Shown here: piece after piece, positions 14,797 to 20,475 of the stretch | How the letters are laid out: each line of letters starts with the position of its first letter | How positions within the stretch are numbered: the stretch's first letter is position 1 | Assembly: GCA_045639845.1 (NCBI GenBank) | Contig: JAZUDW010000109.1 | Location: forward strand, 1 to 20,475 | Reading direction: 5' to 3' | From: Colimorpha sp045639845 | Lineage (GTDB): Bacteria > Bacteroidota > Bacteroidia > Bacteroidales > P3 | Length of the DNA: 20,475 nucleotides | Notes under the pieces: generated by a model | The model's database searches: none | The model's input: only the letters and a program-made list of their open reading frames with translations | Told to the model about the DNA's origin: nothing | Translations under genes and position numbers: made by a program

Positions 14797-15468
14797 ATGG
14801 AACAGCAAGTAGAAAACAAAAACATTGAAACTGAAGAGATTACTTCGAAATTTGAACACTTTTTCGAGAAGAATCAAAAGACCATAATTATTGTGATTAT
14901 CGCAATTTTGGTAGTTGTTCTCGCCATATTTGGTCTCGGAAAGATGAAAGAGAGCCGCAATGCAAAAGCTAACGACGCTCTTTATGCAGCTGAACAATAT
15001 TTTGCACAAGGCAACTACGAAGTAGCCCTCAATGGCAACAACAACCATGCTGGCTTTATCGAAGTGGCCAACCGTTATGGTAATACTAAAGCTGGTCAGC
15101 GTGCCAAATACGCTGCTGGTATTTGCTGCCTCAATATGGGTCAGTATGAAGATGCTATCAAATATCTGAAATCATATAAAGGTAAAGATGCTATCACCAA
15201 GGTGGAAGCTGTTATCTGCCAGGGTGATGCCGAGTTGGAAATGGGCAACGGCAAAAACGCTATTGCTCTCTATGAAAAAGCTGCCAAGATGTCCGACAAC
15301 TTTGTTACTACTCCTGCTGCTCTTGCCAAAGCAGGTTACGCTTACATGATGGAAGGCAACAATCAGAAGGCTGTTGAATGTTTCAAGCAGATCAAAACAA
15401 AATATCCCGAATCGAGCGAGTACGCTACTATCGACAAGGCTATTGAAACTGCAGAAAGACTACAATAA
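14797..15468 (+). CDS. Membrane-anchored tetratricopeptide-repeat protein (YfgM-like)
   Basis: A 223-residue protein with a short polar N-terminus, one membrane helix (about 29-49, rich in Ile and Val) and a soluble part of TPR-like helical pairs: NDALYAAEQYFAQGNYEVAL, AKYAAGICCLNMGQYEDAIKYL, GDAELEMGNGKNAIALYEKA and KAGYAYMMEGNNQKAVECF. The layout (N-in anchor, TPRs on the outer side) resembles YfgM, a partner of periplasmic chaperones, and is a standard Bacteroidales gene. The function is inferred only as a scaffold for protein partners on the periplasmic side. It is a single-gene unit between its own promoter and a strong terminator. The start is set by the promoter position. Confidence 0.82.
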   Translation: MEQQVENKNIETEEITSKFEHFFEKNQKTIIIVIIAILVVVLAIFGLGKMKESRNAKANDALYAAEQYFAQGNYEVALNGNNNHAGFIEVANRYGNTKAGQRAKYAAGICCLNMGQYEDAIKYLKSYKGKDAITKVEAVICQGDAELEMGNGKNAIALYEKAAKMSDNFVTTPAALAKAGYAYMMEGNNQKAVECFKQIKTKYPESSEYATIDKAIETAERLQ

Positions 15469-15493
15469 TAATATAGTTAGAAGTATTATTGAG

Positions 15494-15533
15494 AAGCATC
15501 TCCCGTTTGATCAATGGGAGATGCTTTTTTTTT
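15494..15533 (+). terminator. Rho-independent terminator of the TPR gene
   Basis: AAGCATCTCCC (15494-15504) and GGGAGATGCTT (15516-15526) form a perfect 11-bp stem around an 11-nt loop, followed by a run of T to 15533. Confidence 0.92.
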
Positions 15534-15705
15534 GTTGCCCAGCATGAACGTATTCCGGCGGTTGAAGACCTCTGTAATCCTTGATTGTGGAGTGGCTGCA
15601 CCCCAAAAGCAAAGGAGTCTGTAGCGAGGTAGAACTGCCCTATTTCTTTGCTGCGACTATCTCGATGCTTTGCTCTCTTCGAATCACACTCTCGTCTTTT
15701 TAGAA

Positions 15706-15778
15706 ATGATTATCCGCATGAGGGCGGCTGCTTGATTCATCCACATGCTCTAGCAAACACCTCTTTGCGGATGGTCAT
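15706..15778 (+). repeat. 73-bp palindrome-ended repeat, copy B (best preserved)
   Basis: Both ends are present: ATGATTATCCGCA (15706-15718) and TGCGGATGGTCAT (15766-15778), inverted with 11 of 13 matches. The centre has TGCTTGATTC (15729-15738), CACATGCTCTAGCAAAC and CCTCTTTGCGG. It is the reverse complement of copy A. It codes for nothing, so it is of the REP or MITE kind in form. Confidence 0.8.
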
Positions 15779-15949
15779 TTTGTTTCGATTATTCAATTGT
15801 GCACTATTGGGGAGGGTTGTCTTGGGTGAGTTTTGTTTGAAGATCTTTTCCTGTCTTTGTAAGACGTTCGTCGAGGATACGATGATATGCCGTTCGACGT
15901 ATGGACTTTCTATGAGTCAATGGTTGAGAAAAAGTCGCCAGCTAACCTA

Positions 15950-15970
15950 GGCGGAAGGGTGGGGTGGGGG
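15950..15970 (+). other. G-rich tract, possible G-quadruplex
   Basis: GG, GG, GGG, GGGG and GGGGG runs with spacers of one to two bases stand out in an AT-rich gap, about 100 nt before the -7 element of the next gene. Only three runs reach three G, so a three-tetrad fold would need a bulge. Confidence 0.4.
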
Positions 15971-16070
15971 CTCCGTCTGTTCGCGTCTGAGGACTCTCAT
16001 TTTTTACTGGCCAACATACTATTGTTGAAAAAATATCGTTTTAATGTCAGTAAGCAGAAAAGAATATTAG

Positions 16071-16078
16071 TAATTTTG
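16071..16078 (+). promoter_or_regulatory. -7 element of the exbB/tolQ-like gene
   Basis: TAATTTTG followed by C matches TAnnTTTG, 17 nt before the ATG at 16096. No TTG is found at the expected -33 distance, so this may be a weak or regulated promoter. Confidence 0.55.
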
Positions 16079-16095
16079 CAAAAATACATTCTGAA

Positions 16096-16812
16096 ATGAT
16101 AAAAAATATCTTATTGATTCAAAGCGATGTGCAGGGTCTTGGCGACACTGCAAACCAAGTAGTAGAAGCTGCTGCTTCTGCTCCCGAGAAACTCTCCGTA
16201 CTCCACATGGCCCTCAATGGAGGCTGGGTAATGCTGGTATTGGCAGCTTTGCTTGTTTTGGCTGTCTATATTTTCATTGAGCGTTTGCTCGCTCTCAACA
16301 ATGCATTGAAAGATGATGCTTCTGGATTTATGAGCAATATTCGTCAGTACATCCATCAAGGTGACATTGATGGTGCTCGTCAGCTGGCCAAAAGCACCGA
16401 GTCTCCCATTGCACGTATGATCGACAAGGGTCTCTCTCGCCTTGGTCGCCCTCTTCCCGATATCCAGACTGCAGTAGAAAATGTTGGAAAAATGGAAGTT
16501 GCCAGTCTTGAGAAACGTGTGAGCATGGTGGCAACAGTGGCTAGCTTGGGCCCCATGTTGGGTTTCTTGGGCACTGTGACCGGTATGGTGCAGGCTTTCT
16601 TCGATATGGCCAACGCTGGTAATAATATTGAGATAGCTACACTTTCGAGCGGTATATACGAAGCTATGGTTACTACGGTAGGAGGCCTCGTTGTCGGTAT
16701 CATTGCAACTTTCCTCTACGATATCCTCATCAACCGTATCAACAATGTGGTATTCCTTCTTGAAGCTCGTTCAATGGAGTTCATGGATCTGCTTCATGAG
16801 CCTGCTGCGTAA
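16096..16812 (+). CDS. MotA/TolQ/ExbB proton channel family protein
   Basis: A 238-residue inner-membrane protein with a short periplasmic N-terminus, TM1 at about 43-63, a cytoplasmic loop (about 65-140), then TM2 (about 142-166, with SLGPMLGFLGTVTGMVQAF) and TM3 (about 190-212, TTVGGLVVGIIATFLYD). The LGxLGTVxGM pattern and the threonine-rich TM3 are the channel core of ExbB and TolQ. With ExbD it uses the proton-motive force to energise a TonB or TolA-type protein. It heads a run of six same-strand genes. ExbB and TolQ cannot be told apart by sequence alone; the TonB-like third gene favours a Ton-type role. Confidence 0.93.
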   Translation: MIKNILLIQSDVQGLGDTANQVVEAAASAPEKLSVLHMALNGGWVMLVLAALLVLAVYIFIERLLALNNALKDDASGFMSNIRQYIHQGDIDGARQLAKSTESPIARMIDKGLSRLGRPLPDIQTAVENVGKMEVASLEKRVSMVATVASLGPMLGFLGTVTGMVQAFFDMANAGNNIEIATLSSGIYEAMVTTVGGLVVGIIATFLYDILINRINNVVFLLEARSMEFMDLLHEPAA

Positions 16813-16826
16813 TCTTTTGCATAATG

Positions 16827-16843
16827 ATTTGTTGAACTGTTTA
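16827..16843 (+). repeat. Isolated copy of the TTTGTTGAACTGTTTA word
   Basis: ATTTGTTGAACTGTTTA is identical to 9981-9997 in the ferredoxin-rpoD gap and overlaps in sequence with AACTGTTGAT-type words in the purL spacer (reverse strand, 7301-7314). Here it sits in the 48-bp gap between the exbB- and exbD-like genes. Confidence 0.5.
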
Positions 16844-16860
16844 CAATTGAACTTACTACA

Positions 16861-17274
16861 ATGATTCAAAGTCAAAATAGAGTGAGAATACAGTCGGGAT
16901 CGTCGTCGATGTCCGATTTGGTGTTTCTACTCCTTATATTTTTTATGATCACATCCACGCTCATCAGCCCCAATGCTGTAAAGCTACTGTTGCCCGAAAG
17001 CAATAGCAAGACGATGGCCAAACAGAACGTGACCGTTTACATCGATGAGAACTACAATTTTCAAGTGAACGATATTCCAGTGATGGCCGAGTCTCTTCAG
17101 CCCAACATCATGGCTGGCATTGAACCCGGGGTTACCGATGCTTGCGTAGTGTTGCGTGCCGACAAAACTGTGCCGGTGCAGTATGTGGTGAATGTGATAG
17201 ATGCGGTCAATGCTATCAACGACCAGTCTGGTACTAAGCATAAGGTGATTTTGGCCACTTCGCCCAAAAAGTAG
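16861..17274 (+). CDS. ExbD/TolR family biopolymer transport protein
   Basis: A 137-residue protein with a basic N-terminus, one membrane helix (about 17-35, MSDLVFLLLIFFMITST) and a periplasmic domain to the end. The helix contains Asp19, the protonatable residue that is conserved in ExbD and TolR and needed for coupling. The length is normal for the family. It follows the exbB/tolQ-like gene by 48 nt and precedes the TonB-like gene by 21 nt, so the three form one operon. It works as the stator partner of the channel. Confidence 0.93.
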   Translation: MIQSQNRVRIQSGSSSMSDLVFLLLIFFMITSTLISPNAVKLLLPESNSKTMAKQNVTVYIDENYNFQVNDIPVMAESLQPNIMAGIEPGVTDACVVLRADKTVPVQYVVNVIDAVNAINDQSGTKHKVILATSPKK

Positions 17275-17295
17275 AACAACAGTCTTTGTAACGTT

Positions 17296-18090
17296 ATGAC
17301 TTTATTCAATAAAAATAGAACCCCGCAAGAGAAAAAGAACTCTTTGATATCGGCATTGTGTACTTTGCTGCTGATGATTCTGATAGTAGTGATATGTGCT
17401 TTTGTGGGGCTCAATCCTCCCGATCCACCTATCCCAGAAGAGGGTGTAGAGGTGAATCTCGGTAACTCCGAACAGGGACTGGGCGATGTGGAAGATCCCG
17501 ACATCAGTGAGAATATGCAGACCACGGTGCCTCCATCCCATTCCGACGGCGAGCATATTAGCACTCAGAGCACACCTTCAGTGGCGTTGAAGACTTCCCC
17601 CAACGATACCAAGGCTAACGACTCCAAAGTGAATCAGCCAACCAAGACTCAGGATAAACCGACCCAGCCACAAACCAATACCAATGCATTGTTCCCTGGT
17701 AAACGAACCAATACTCAAGGTGGTAGTCAAGGCGTTAGCCAAGGTACAGGCAACCAAGGTAAGGAGGGTGGCGACCCCAATAGCAACCGCTATGATGGTC
17801 AGCCTGGAAATGGAGGCGCTGGATTTTCGCTCAGTGGCCGTAAGGCTTCGACATTGCCTCAACCTTCGTACGATAAGCAGAAGGAGGGTAAGATTATTGT
17901 GAAGATATGGGTGGATCGTAATGGTACTGTGGTGAAAGCCGAGGCTCCTCAGAAAGGCACAACCATTTCGGACAACGCGATGCATCGTCAGGCAGAGATG
18001 GCTGCTATGAAGGCCAAGTTCAATGCCGACCCTGATGCAATGGAGCAGCAGGTGGGTACGATAACCTATGTGTATAGACGCAATAATTAG
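17296..18090 (+). CDS. TonB-like energy transducer
   Basis: A 264-residue protein with one N-terminal membrane helix (about 16-39), followed by NPPDPPIPEEG, a long linker of low complexity rich in Asn, Gln, Thr, Ser, Gly and Lys (about 55-180, with runs such as QGGSQGVSQGTGNQG), and a C-terminal domain from about 188 (LPQPSYDKQKEGKIIVKIWVDRNGTVVKA) matching the TonB/TolA C-terminal fold. The linker would span the periplasm. The proline-rich Glu-Pro/Lys-Pro stretch of E. coli TonB is missing; linkers like this one are common in Bacteroidota. It acts with the two upstream gene products and probably drives outer-membrane transport. A TolA-type role in envelope integrity is the alternative. Confidence 0.88.
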   Translation: MTLFNKNRTPQEKKNSLISALCTLLLMILIVVICAFVGLNPPDPPIPEEGVEVNLGNSEQGLGDVEDPDISENMQTTVPPSHSDGEHISTQSTPSVALKTSPNDTKANDSKVNQPTKTQDKPTQPQTNTNALFPGKRTNTQGGSQGVSQGTGNQGKEGGDPNSNRYDGQPGNGGAGFSLSGRKASTLPQPSYDKQKEGKIIVKIWVDRNGTVVKAEAPQKGTTISDNAMHRQAEMAAMKAKFNADPDAMEQQVGTITYVYRRNN

Positions 18091-18170
18091 TTTCTAAAAT
18101 ATTGCTAATAAGTTAATTCGAAAAATTATTGACGTCGGTGCAATAAAATCATTTGTGGCAGTACAAAATA

Positions 18171-18719
18171 ATGATTGCGAAAGAAGAAGAACGAGGCCTG
18201 GTTCAAGCCATTCTTGATGGCGATAAAGACAAGTTCGCGATAATCGTAAAAGAATATCAAGATATTGTCCAGAACCTGACATATCGGCTTATGGGAAACA
18301 AGCTTGATGTGGAAGAAGTTACACAGCAAGTTTTTATTGAGCTGTACGTCTCCCTTCCTCACTTCCGATTCGAATCGCGACTCAACACTTTCATCTACCG
18401 TATCACTGTCAATGTGATAAGTAAGATTTATAGGAAAGAGTCGAGAATGGTGAGCTACGATGCTGCCGAACAGGATGCCGTATCTACCGAGCTCAACGAA
18501 GAGGAACGCATCATTAAGGAAGAACAAAGACAGAGATTGCGCAAGGCTATTGGCCAGTTGCATCCTGAGCAACGCACAGCTTTGATACTTTGTACTTACG
18601 AGAACTTCTCATATCAAGAGATTTCGGATGTGATGCAGTGCTCGTTCTCCAAGGTCGAATCTTTGATCTTCCGAGCTAAAAAGAATTTGAAAAAGATATT
18701 AGATAAAGACTCCAATTGA
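18171..18719 (+). CDS. ECF-type RNA polymerase sigma factor
   Basis: The 182-residue protein has sigma region 2 at about 18-95 (DVEEVTQQVFIELYVSLPHF and LNTFIYRITVNVISKIYRK) and region 4 at about 125-178 (LHPEQRTALILCTYENFSYQEIS, then SFSKVESLIFRAKKNLKK), with no regions 1 or 3: the ECF layout. ATG 18171 is preferred to an in-frame TTG at 18153. It follows the TonB-like gene by 80 nt and is followed after 8 nt by a gene for a one-TM protein, the usual place for an anti-sigma factor, and then by a Spy-like gene. This suggests control of an envelope-stress response, possibly including its own operon. No SusC/FecR-type partners are nearby, so it is not the usual TonB-receptor ECF system. Confidence 0.92.
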   Translation: MIAKEEERGLVQAILDGDKDKFAIIVKEYQDIVQNLTYRLMGNKLDVEEVTQQVFIELYVSLPHFRFESRLNTFIYRITVNVISKIYRKESRMVSYDAAEQDAVSTELNEEERIIKEEQRQRLRKAIGQLHPEQRTALILCTYENFSYQEISDVMQCSFSKVESLIFRAKKNLKKILDKDSN

Positions 18720-18727
18720 TAATTAGG

Positions 18728-19114
18728 ATGAAGAAAAACGACGACATATTGATGAATATGGTATCTGATGCCATGAAGGACGTCCGCTGTAAGCAAACGG
18801 TGGATGTGACTGATAGGGTGATGGAGTCGATAAGCCATGTCGAACTGCTTGTTCCTAAGGCTAAACCATCTACCGGTAGGTCGTTCTTCCATCTTACCGC
18901 ATCGGTGGCAGCATGTTTGGCCGTCGGTGTGGGTGTATCTTTAGCCCTTTTGAACAACAGTAATGATAGTGGTTTGGACAACCATACCATCATGAGTCTT
19001 TTTGCTGTTGCTTACGACAATAACAGTAGCTATTCGTCCGAATCGGAAGAAGAGATTTATGTAGTAGAAGATTTGGTGTCACCGTTTTTTGACGAAGAGT
19101 CTTTTGATGAATAA
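18728..19114 (+). CDS. One-TM protein with acidic tail, putative anti-sigma factor
   Basis: A 128-residue protein. Residues 1-52 are a soluble, helix-prone N-terminus (DDILMNMVSDAMKDV, TDRVMESISHVE); 53-76 form a membrane helix; 77-128 form a tail ending in very acidic segments (SSESEEEIYVVED, DEESFDE). A short cytoplasmic part, one helix and an outer part, directly behind an ECF sigma gene, is the classic anti-sigma layout, so that role is inferred. There is no HxxxCxxC zinc motif, so it is not a ZAS-type protein. The ATG at 18728 follows an AGG and is preferred to a TTG at 18716 that overlaps the sigma stop codon. The acidic outer tail may be the sensing part or the contact with the Spy-like protein encoded next. 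Confidence 0.62.
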   Translation: MKKNDDILMNMVSDAMKDVRCKQTVDVTDRVMESISHVELLVPKAKPSTGRSFFHLTASVAACLAVGVGVSLALLNNSNDSGLDNHTIMSLFAVAYDNNSSYSSESEEEIYVVEDLVSPFFDEESFDE

Positions 19115-19134
19115 TTGTTGGCAAAATCGAAACC

Positions 19135-19557
19135 ATGAAAAAGATATTGTTAATAATCGTGATATTGTTTTCCACTGTTGGCGCCTATGCTCAAAATAAT
19201 GGCAACAAGGACCGCGACGTGATGACGACCAATATGATTTCGGAGTTTGTGAACGATTTGAGTCCTCGTCAGAAAAAACAATTAGACCAGATCTATGACG
19301 ATCATAAATCTCGTATTGTTGCATTGCGTAAAGAATTAGGCCGTGTAAGGGATTCTCTCGGTGTCTTGATCGATTCTTATGGCGATCACTCTGCTGCCGT
19401 ATTCCCACTCATTGACCGTGAGGCATCCCTCAAGTGTGAGATCAACAAGGAGTACTATCGCGTGAAAGTGAAGATCGACAAAGTGTTGACTAAAGAACAG
19501 CAGCAGGCCTATGTGAAGAATAGACAGAAAAGAAAAACCGTAGGTTGCTCAAAATAA
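19135..19557 (+). CDS. Spy/CpxP-like periplasmic protein (LTxxQ type)
   Basis: A 140-residue protein with a clear signal peptide (MKKILLIIVILFSTVGAYAQ, cut expected near residue 19-20) and a helical mature part. Two LTxxQ-type motifs frame it: LSPRQ (42-46) and LTKEQ (118-122), the hallmark of Spy and CpxP; charged helices lie between them. Spy is a periplasmic chaperone and CpxP an inhibitor of a stress sensor; related proteins sense metals. It is the last gene of the run, 20 nt behind the putative anti-sigma factor and just before a strong terminator. It is therefore likely a target of, or a feedback partner in, the ECF circuit (inference). The C-terminus is basic (KNRQKRK), with a cysteine three residues before the end. 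Confidence 0.8.
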   Translation: MKKILLIIVILFSTVGAYAQNNGNKDRDVMTTNMISEFVNDLSPRQKKQLDQIYDDHKSRIVALRKELGRVRDSLGVLIDSYGDHSAAVFPLIDREASLKCEINKEYYRVKVKIDKVLTKEQQQAYVKNRQKRKTVGCSK

Positions 19558-19580
19558 CCAAATGTTTATGCTATTTATGC

Positions 19581-19617
19581 AAGCGGCATCTTCTTCCGAA
19601 GATGTCGCTTGTTTTTT
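19581..19617 (+). terminator. Rho-independent terminator of the ECF-Spy operon
   Basis: A 13-bp stem, AAGCGGCATCTTC (19581-19593) with GAAGATGTCGCTT (19598-19610) and one G-T pair, closes a TTCC loop and is followed by G and six T. It ends the run that begins at 16096. Confidence 0.93.
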
Positions 19618-19622
19618 CCCTT

Positions 19623-19640
19623 ATGGATAGCCGCATGAGG
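19623..19640 (+). repeat. Possible scrap of the 73-bp repeat (copy E)
   Basis: ATGGATAGCCGCATGAGG differs from the first 18 bases of copy B at three positions. The rest of the element is absent, so chance cannot be excluded. Confidence 0.3.
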
Positions 19641-19693
19641 TGTTAAACAATAAAAGATCTTTTTGTCCGTTACATATAAAACTGTAATAGAAA

Positions 19694-20431
19694 ATGATTA
19701 TGACTATTCTAATGATCTTACTGACAACTGCCGGGGTGGCTGTTTCTGGTAGTACAATTTATTGGATTCTGTTTATCGGTCTTATGATTCTCAGCGGTAT
19801 TGTTAGCAATCGGGTGCAATCAAAGTTTAAGAAGTACTCTAAGATTGCCATGAACTATGGTATGACAGGCAGGGATGTGGCCGAAAAGATGTTGTATGAT
19901 AATGATATTCGTGATGTCTCTATTCATGTAGTAAACGGTTCTTTGACGGATCACTACAATCCTGCGAATAAGACACTCAATCTTAGTCGCGATGTGTATT
20001 ATGGTACCAGTGTGGCTGCTGCTGCTGTGGCAGCTCATGAGTGTGGTCATGCTGTCCAACATGCTACTGCCTATCAGTGGCTGACGCTCCGTTCTACTTT
20101 GGTGCCTGCAGTGAATCTCACTAGCCGTTGGGTGTCGTGGGTGCTGCTGGCAGGAATCCTGTTGGTGAATATTTTCCCCGGGCTGCTTCTTGTAGGTATT
20201 GTTATGTTTGCTGTATCAACACTGTTTTCGCTTGTCACCCTTCCTGTTGAGATCGATGCCTCTAAGCGTGCGTTGGTGTGGCTCAATACTCACAATGTTA
20301 CATCTACGGAGACTCATCCGTATGCAGAGAGAGCGCTGCGTAGTGCCGCTTATACTTATATTGTTGCTGCACTTACTTCGTTGGCAACGTTGCTCTATTA
20401 TGTGATGATCTATCTCGATAGTCGTAGATGA
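19694..20431 (+). CDS. Membrane zinc metallopeptidase, YugP / Zn_peptidase_2 family
   Basis: A 245-residue membrane protein. The N-terminal helix (about 3-38), the family segment LTDHYNPANKTLNLSRDVY (84-102), then AAHECGHAVQH (113-123) with the HExxH zinc site (His115, Glu116, His119), further helices near 147-182, LPVEIDASKRA (183-193) with Glu187 as the likely third zinc ligand, and a last helix near 220-240 match the family throughout at its usual length. It is predicted to cleave proteins at or in the membrane; its substrates are not known. It is separated from the upstream operon by a strong terminator, so it has its own promoter somewhere in 19618-19693, which I could not recognise. ATG 19694 is used; ATG 19700 is an alternative. 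Confidence 0.9.
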   Translation: MIMTILMILLTTAGVAVSGSTIYWILFIGLMILSGIVSNRVQSKFKKYSKIAMNYGMTGRDVAEKMLYDNDIRDVSIHVVNGSLTDHYNPANKTLNLSRDVYYGTSVAAAAVAAHECGHAVQHATAYQWLTLRSTLVPAVNLTSRWVSWVLLAGILLVNIFPGLLLVGIVMFAVSTLFSLVTLPVEIDASKRALVWLNTHNVTSTETHPYAERALRSAAYTYIVAALTSLATLLYYVMIYLDSRR

Positions 20432-20475
20432 TATCGAGCTAAGGCTGTGAGATAAATAATAATCTGTTAGGATAA

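Larger units (their letters stand above)
15534..16095. other. 562-bp non-coding gap with one repeat copy and a G-rich tract
   Basis: No convincing gene was found. An open frame at 15648-15950 runs across the repeat copy at 15706-15778, has no family features and is judged spurious. The gap also holds a G-rich tract (15950-15970) and, at its end, the -7 element of the exbB/tolQ-like gene. Confidence 0.75.

Noticed and set aside
15648..15950. 100-codon open frame in the gap before the Ton genes
   Set aside because: It runs through repeat copy B, has no family features, and no promoter or ribosome signal precedes it.

Overview
The window looks like chromosomal DNA of a Bacteroidales bacterium (phylum Bacteroidota); I cannot fix the family. 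The evidence is a short housekeeping sigma factor (286 aa) lacking region 1.1, promoters of the phylum-specific type (TTG, 18-19 nt, TAnnTTTG), the roughly 1,250-residue single-chain PurL, and a gene set typical of the order. Genes are compact and moderate in GC, while the spaces between them are AT-rich and unusually full of repeats. No tRNA, rRNA, CRISPR array, transposase or phage gene was seen.

Layout. (1) Positions 1-7152, plus strand: the 3' part of a DPM1-like family 2 glycosyltransferase, a multispanning GT-C glycosyltransferase with a TPR tail, a PlsC-type acyltransferase, and purL. The first two fit a polyprenyl-phosphate-sugar synthase and the membrane transferase that uses it. (2) 7372-9476, plus strand: a DUF2156 protein, a small HAD-fold protein and a GNAT-like protein; the last two overlap by one base. 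(3) 9701-9868: a 55-residue 2[4Fe-4S] ferredoxin with a textbook promoter and a hairpin terminator that would work in both directions. (4) 10130-14555, minus strand: the housekeeping sigma factor, a 958-bp non-coding repeat-rich gap, kdsA, a four-helix-bundle protein with an acidic tail, and a dihydroorotate-dehydrogenase-like flavoprotein. (5) 14797-15468, plus strand: a membrane-anchored TPR protein with its own promoter and terminator, then a 560-bp non-coding gap. (6) 16096-19557, plus strand: an ExbB/TolQ, ExbD/TolR and TonB-like set, followed closely by an ECF sigma factor, a one-TM protein that is probably its anti-sigma factor, and a Spy/CpxP-like periplasmic protein, ending at a strong terminator. 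(7) 19694-20431: a membrane zinc metallopeptidase of the YugP family.

How they work together. Much of the window concerns the envelope: sugar and acyl transfer, Kdo synthesis for LPS (kdsA), energy transduction to the outer membrane (ExbB-ExbD-TonB), and an apparent envelope-stress circuit (ECF sigma, membrane partner, Spy-like chaperone) placed directly behind the energy-transduction genes.

The least explained part is the non-coding DNA. A palindrome-ended repeat of about 73 bp occurs in one well-formed copy (15706-15778), one slightly decayed copy (11263-11335), two partial copies (11549-11592, 11826-11880) and perhaps a scrap (19623-19640). Next to these lies an inverted repeat with 42-bp arms (11709-11824). 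A second, unrelated family of TTTATTTGTTGATTTG-like words fills several gaps between 7.1 and 11.1 kb and recurs at 16.8 kb.
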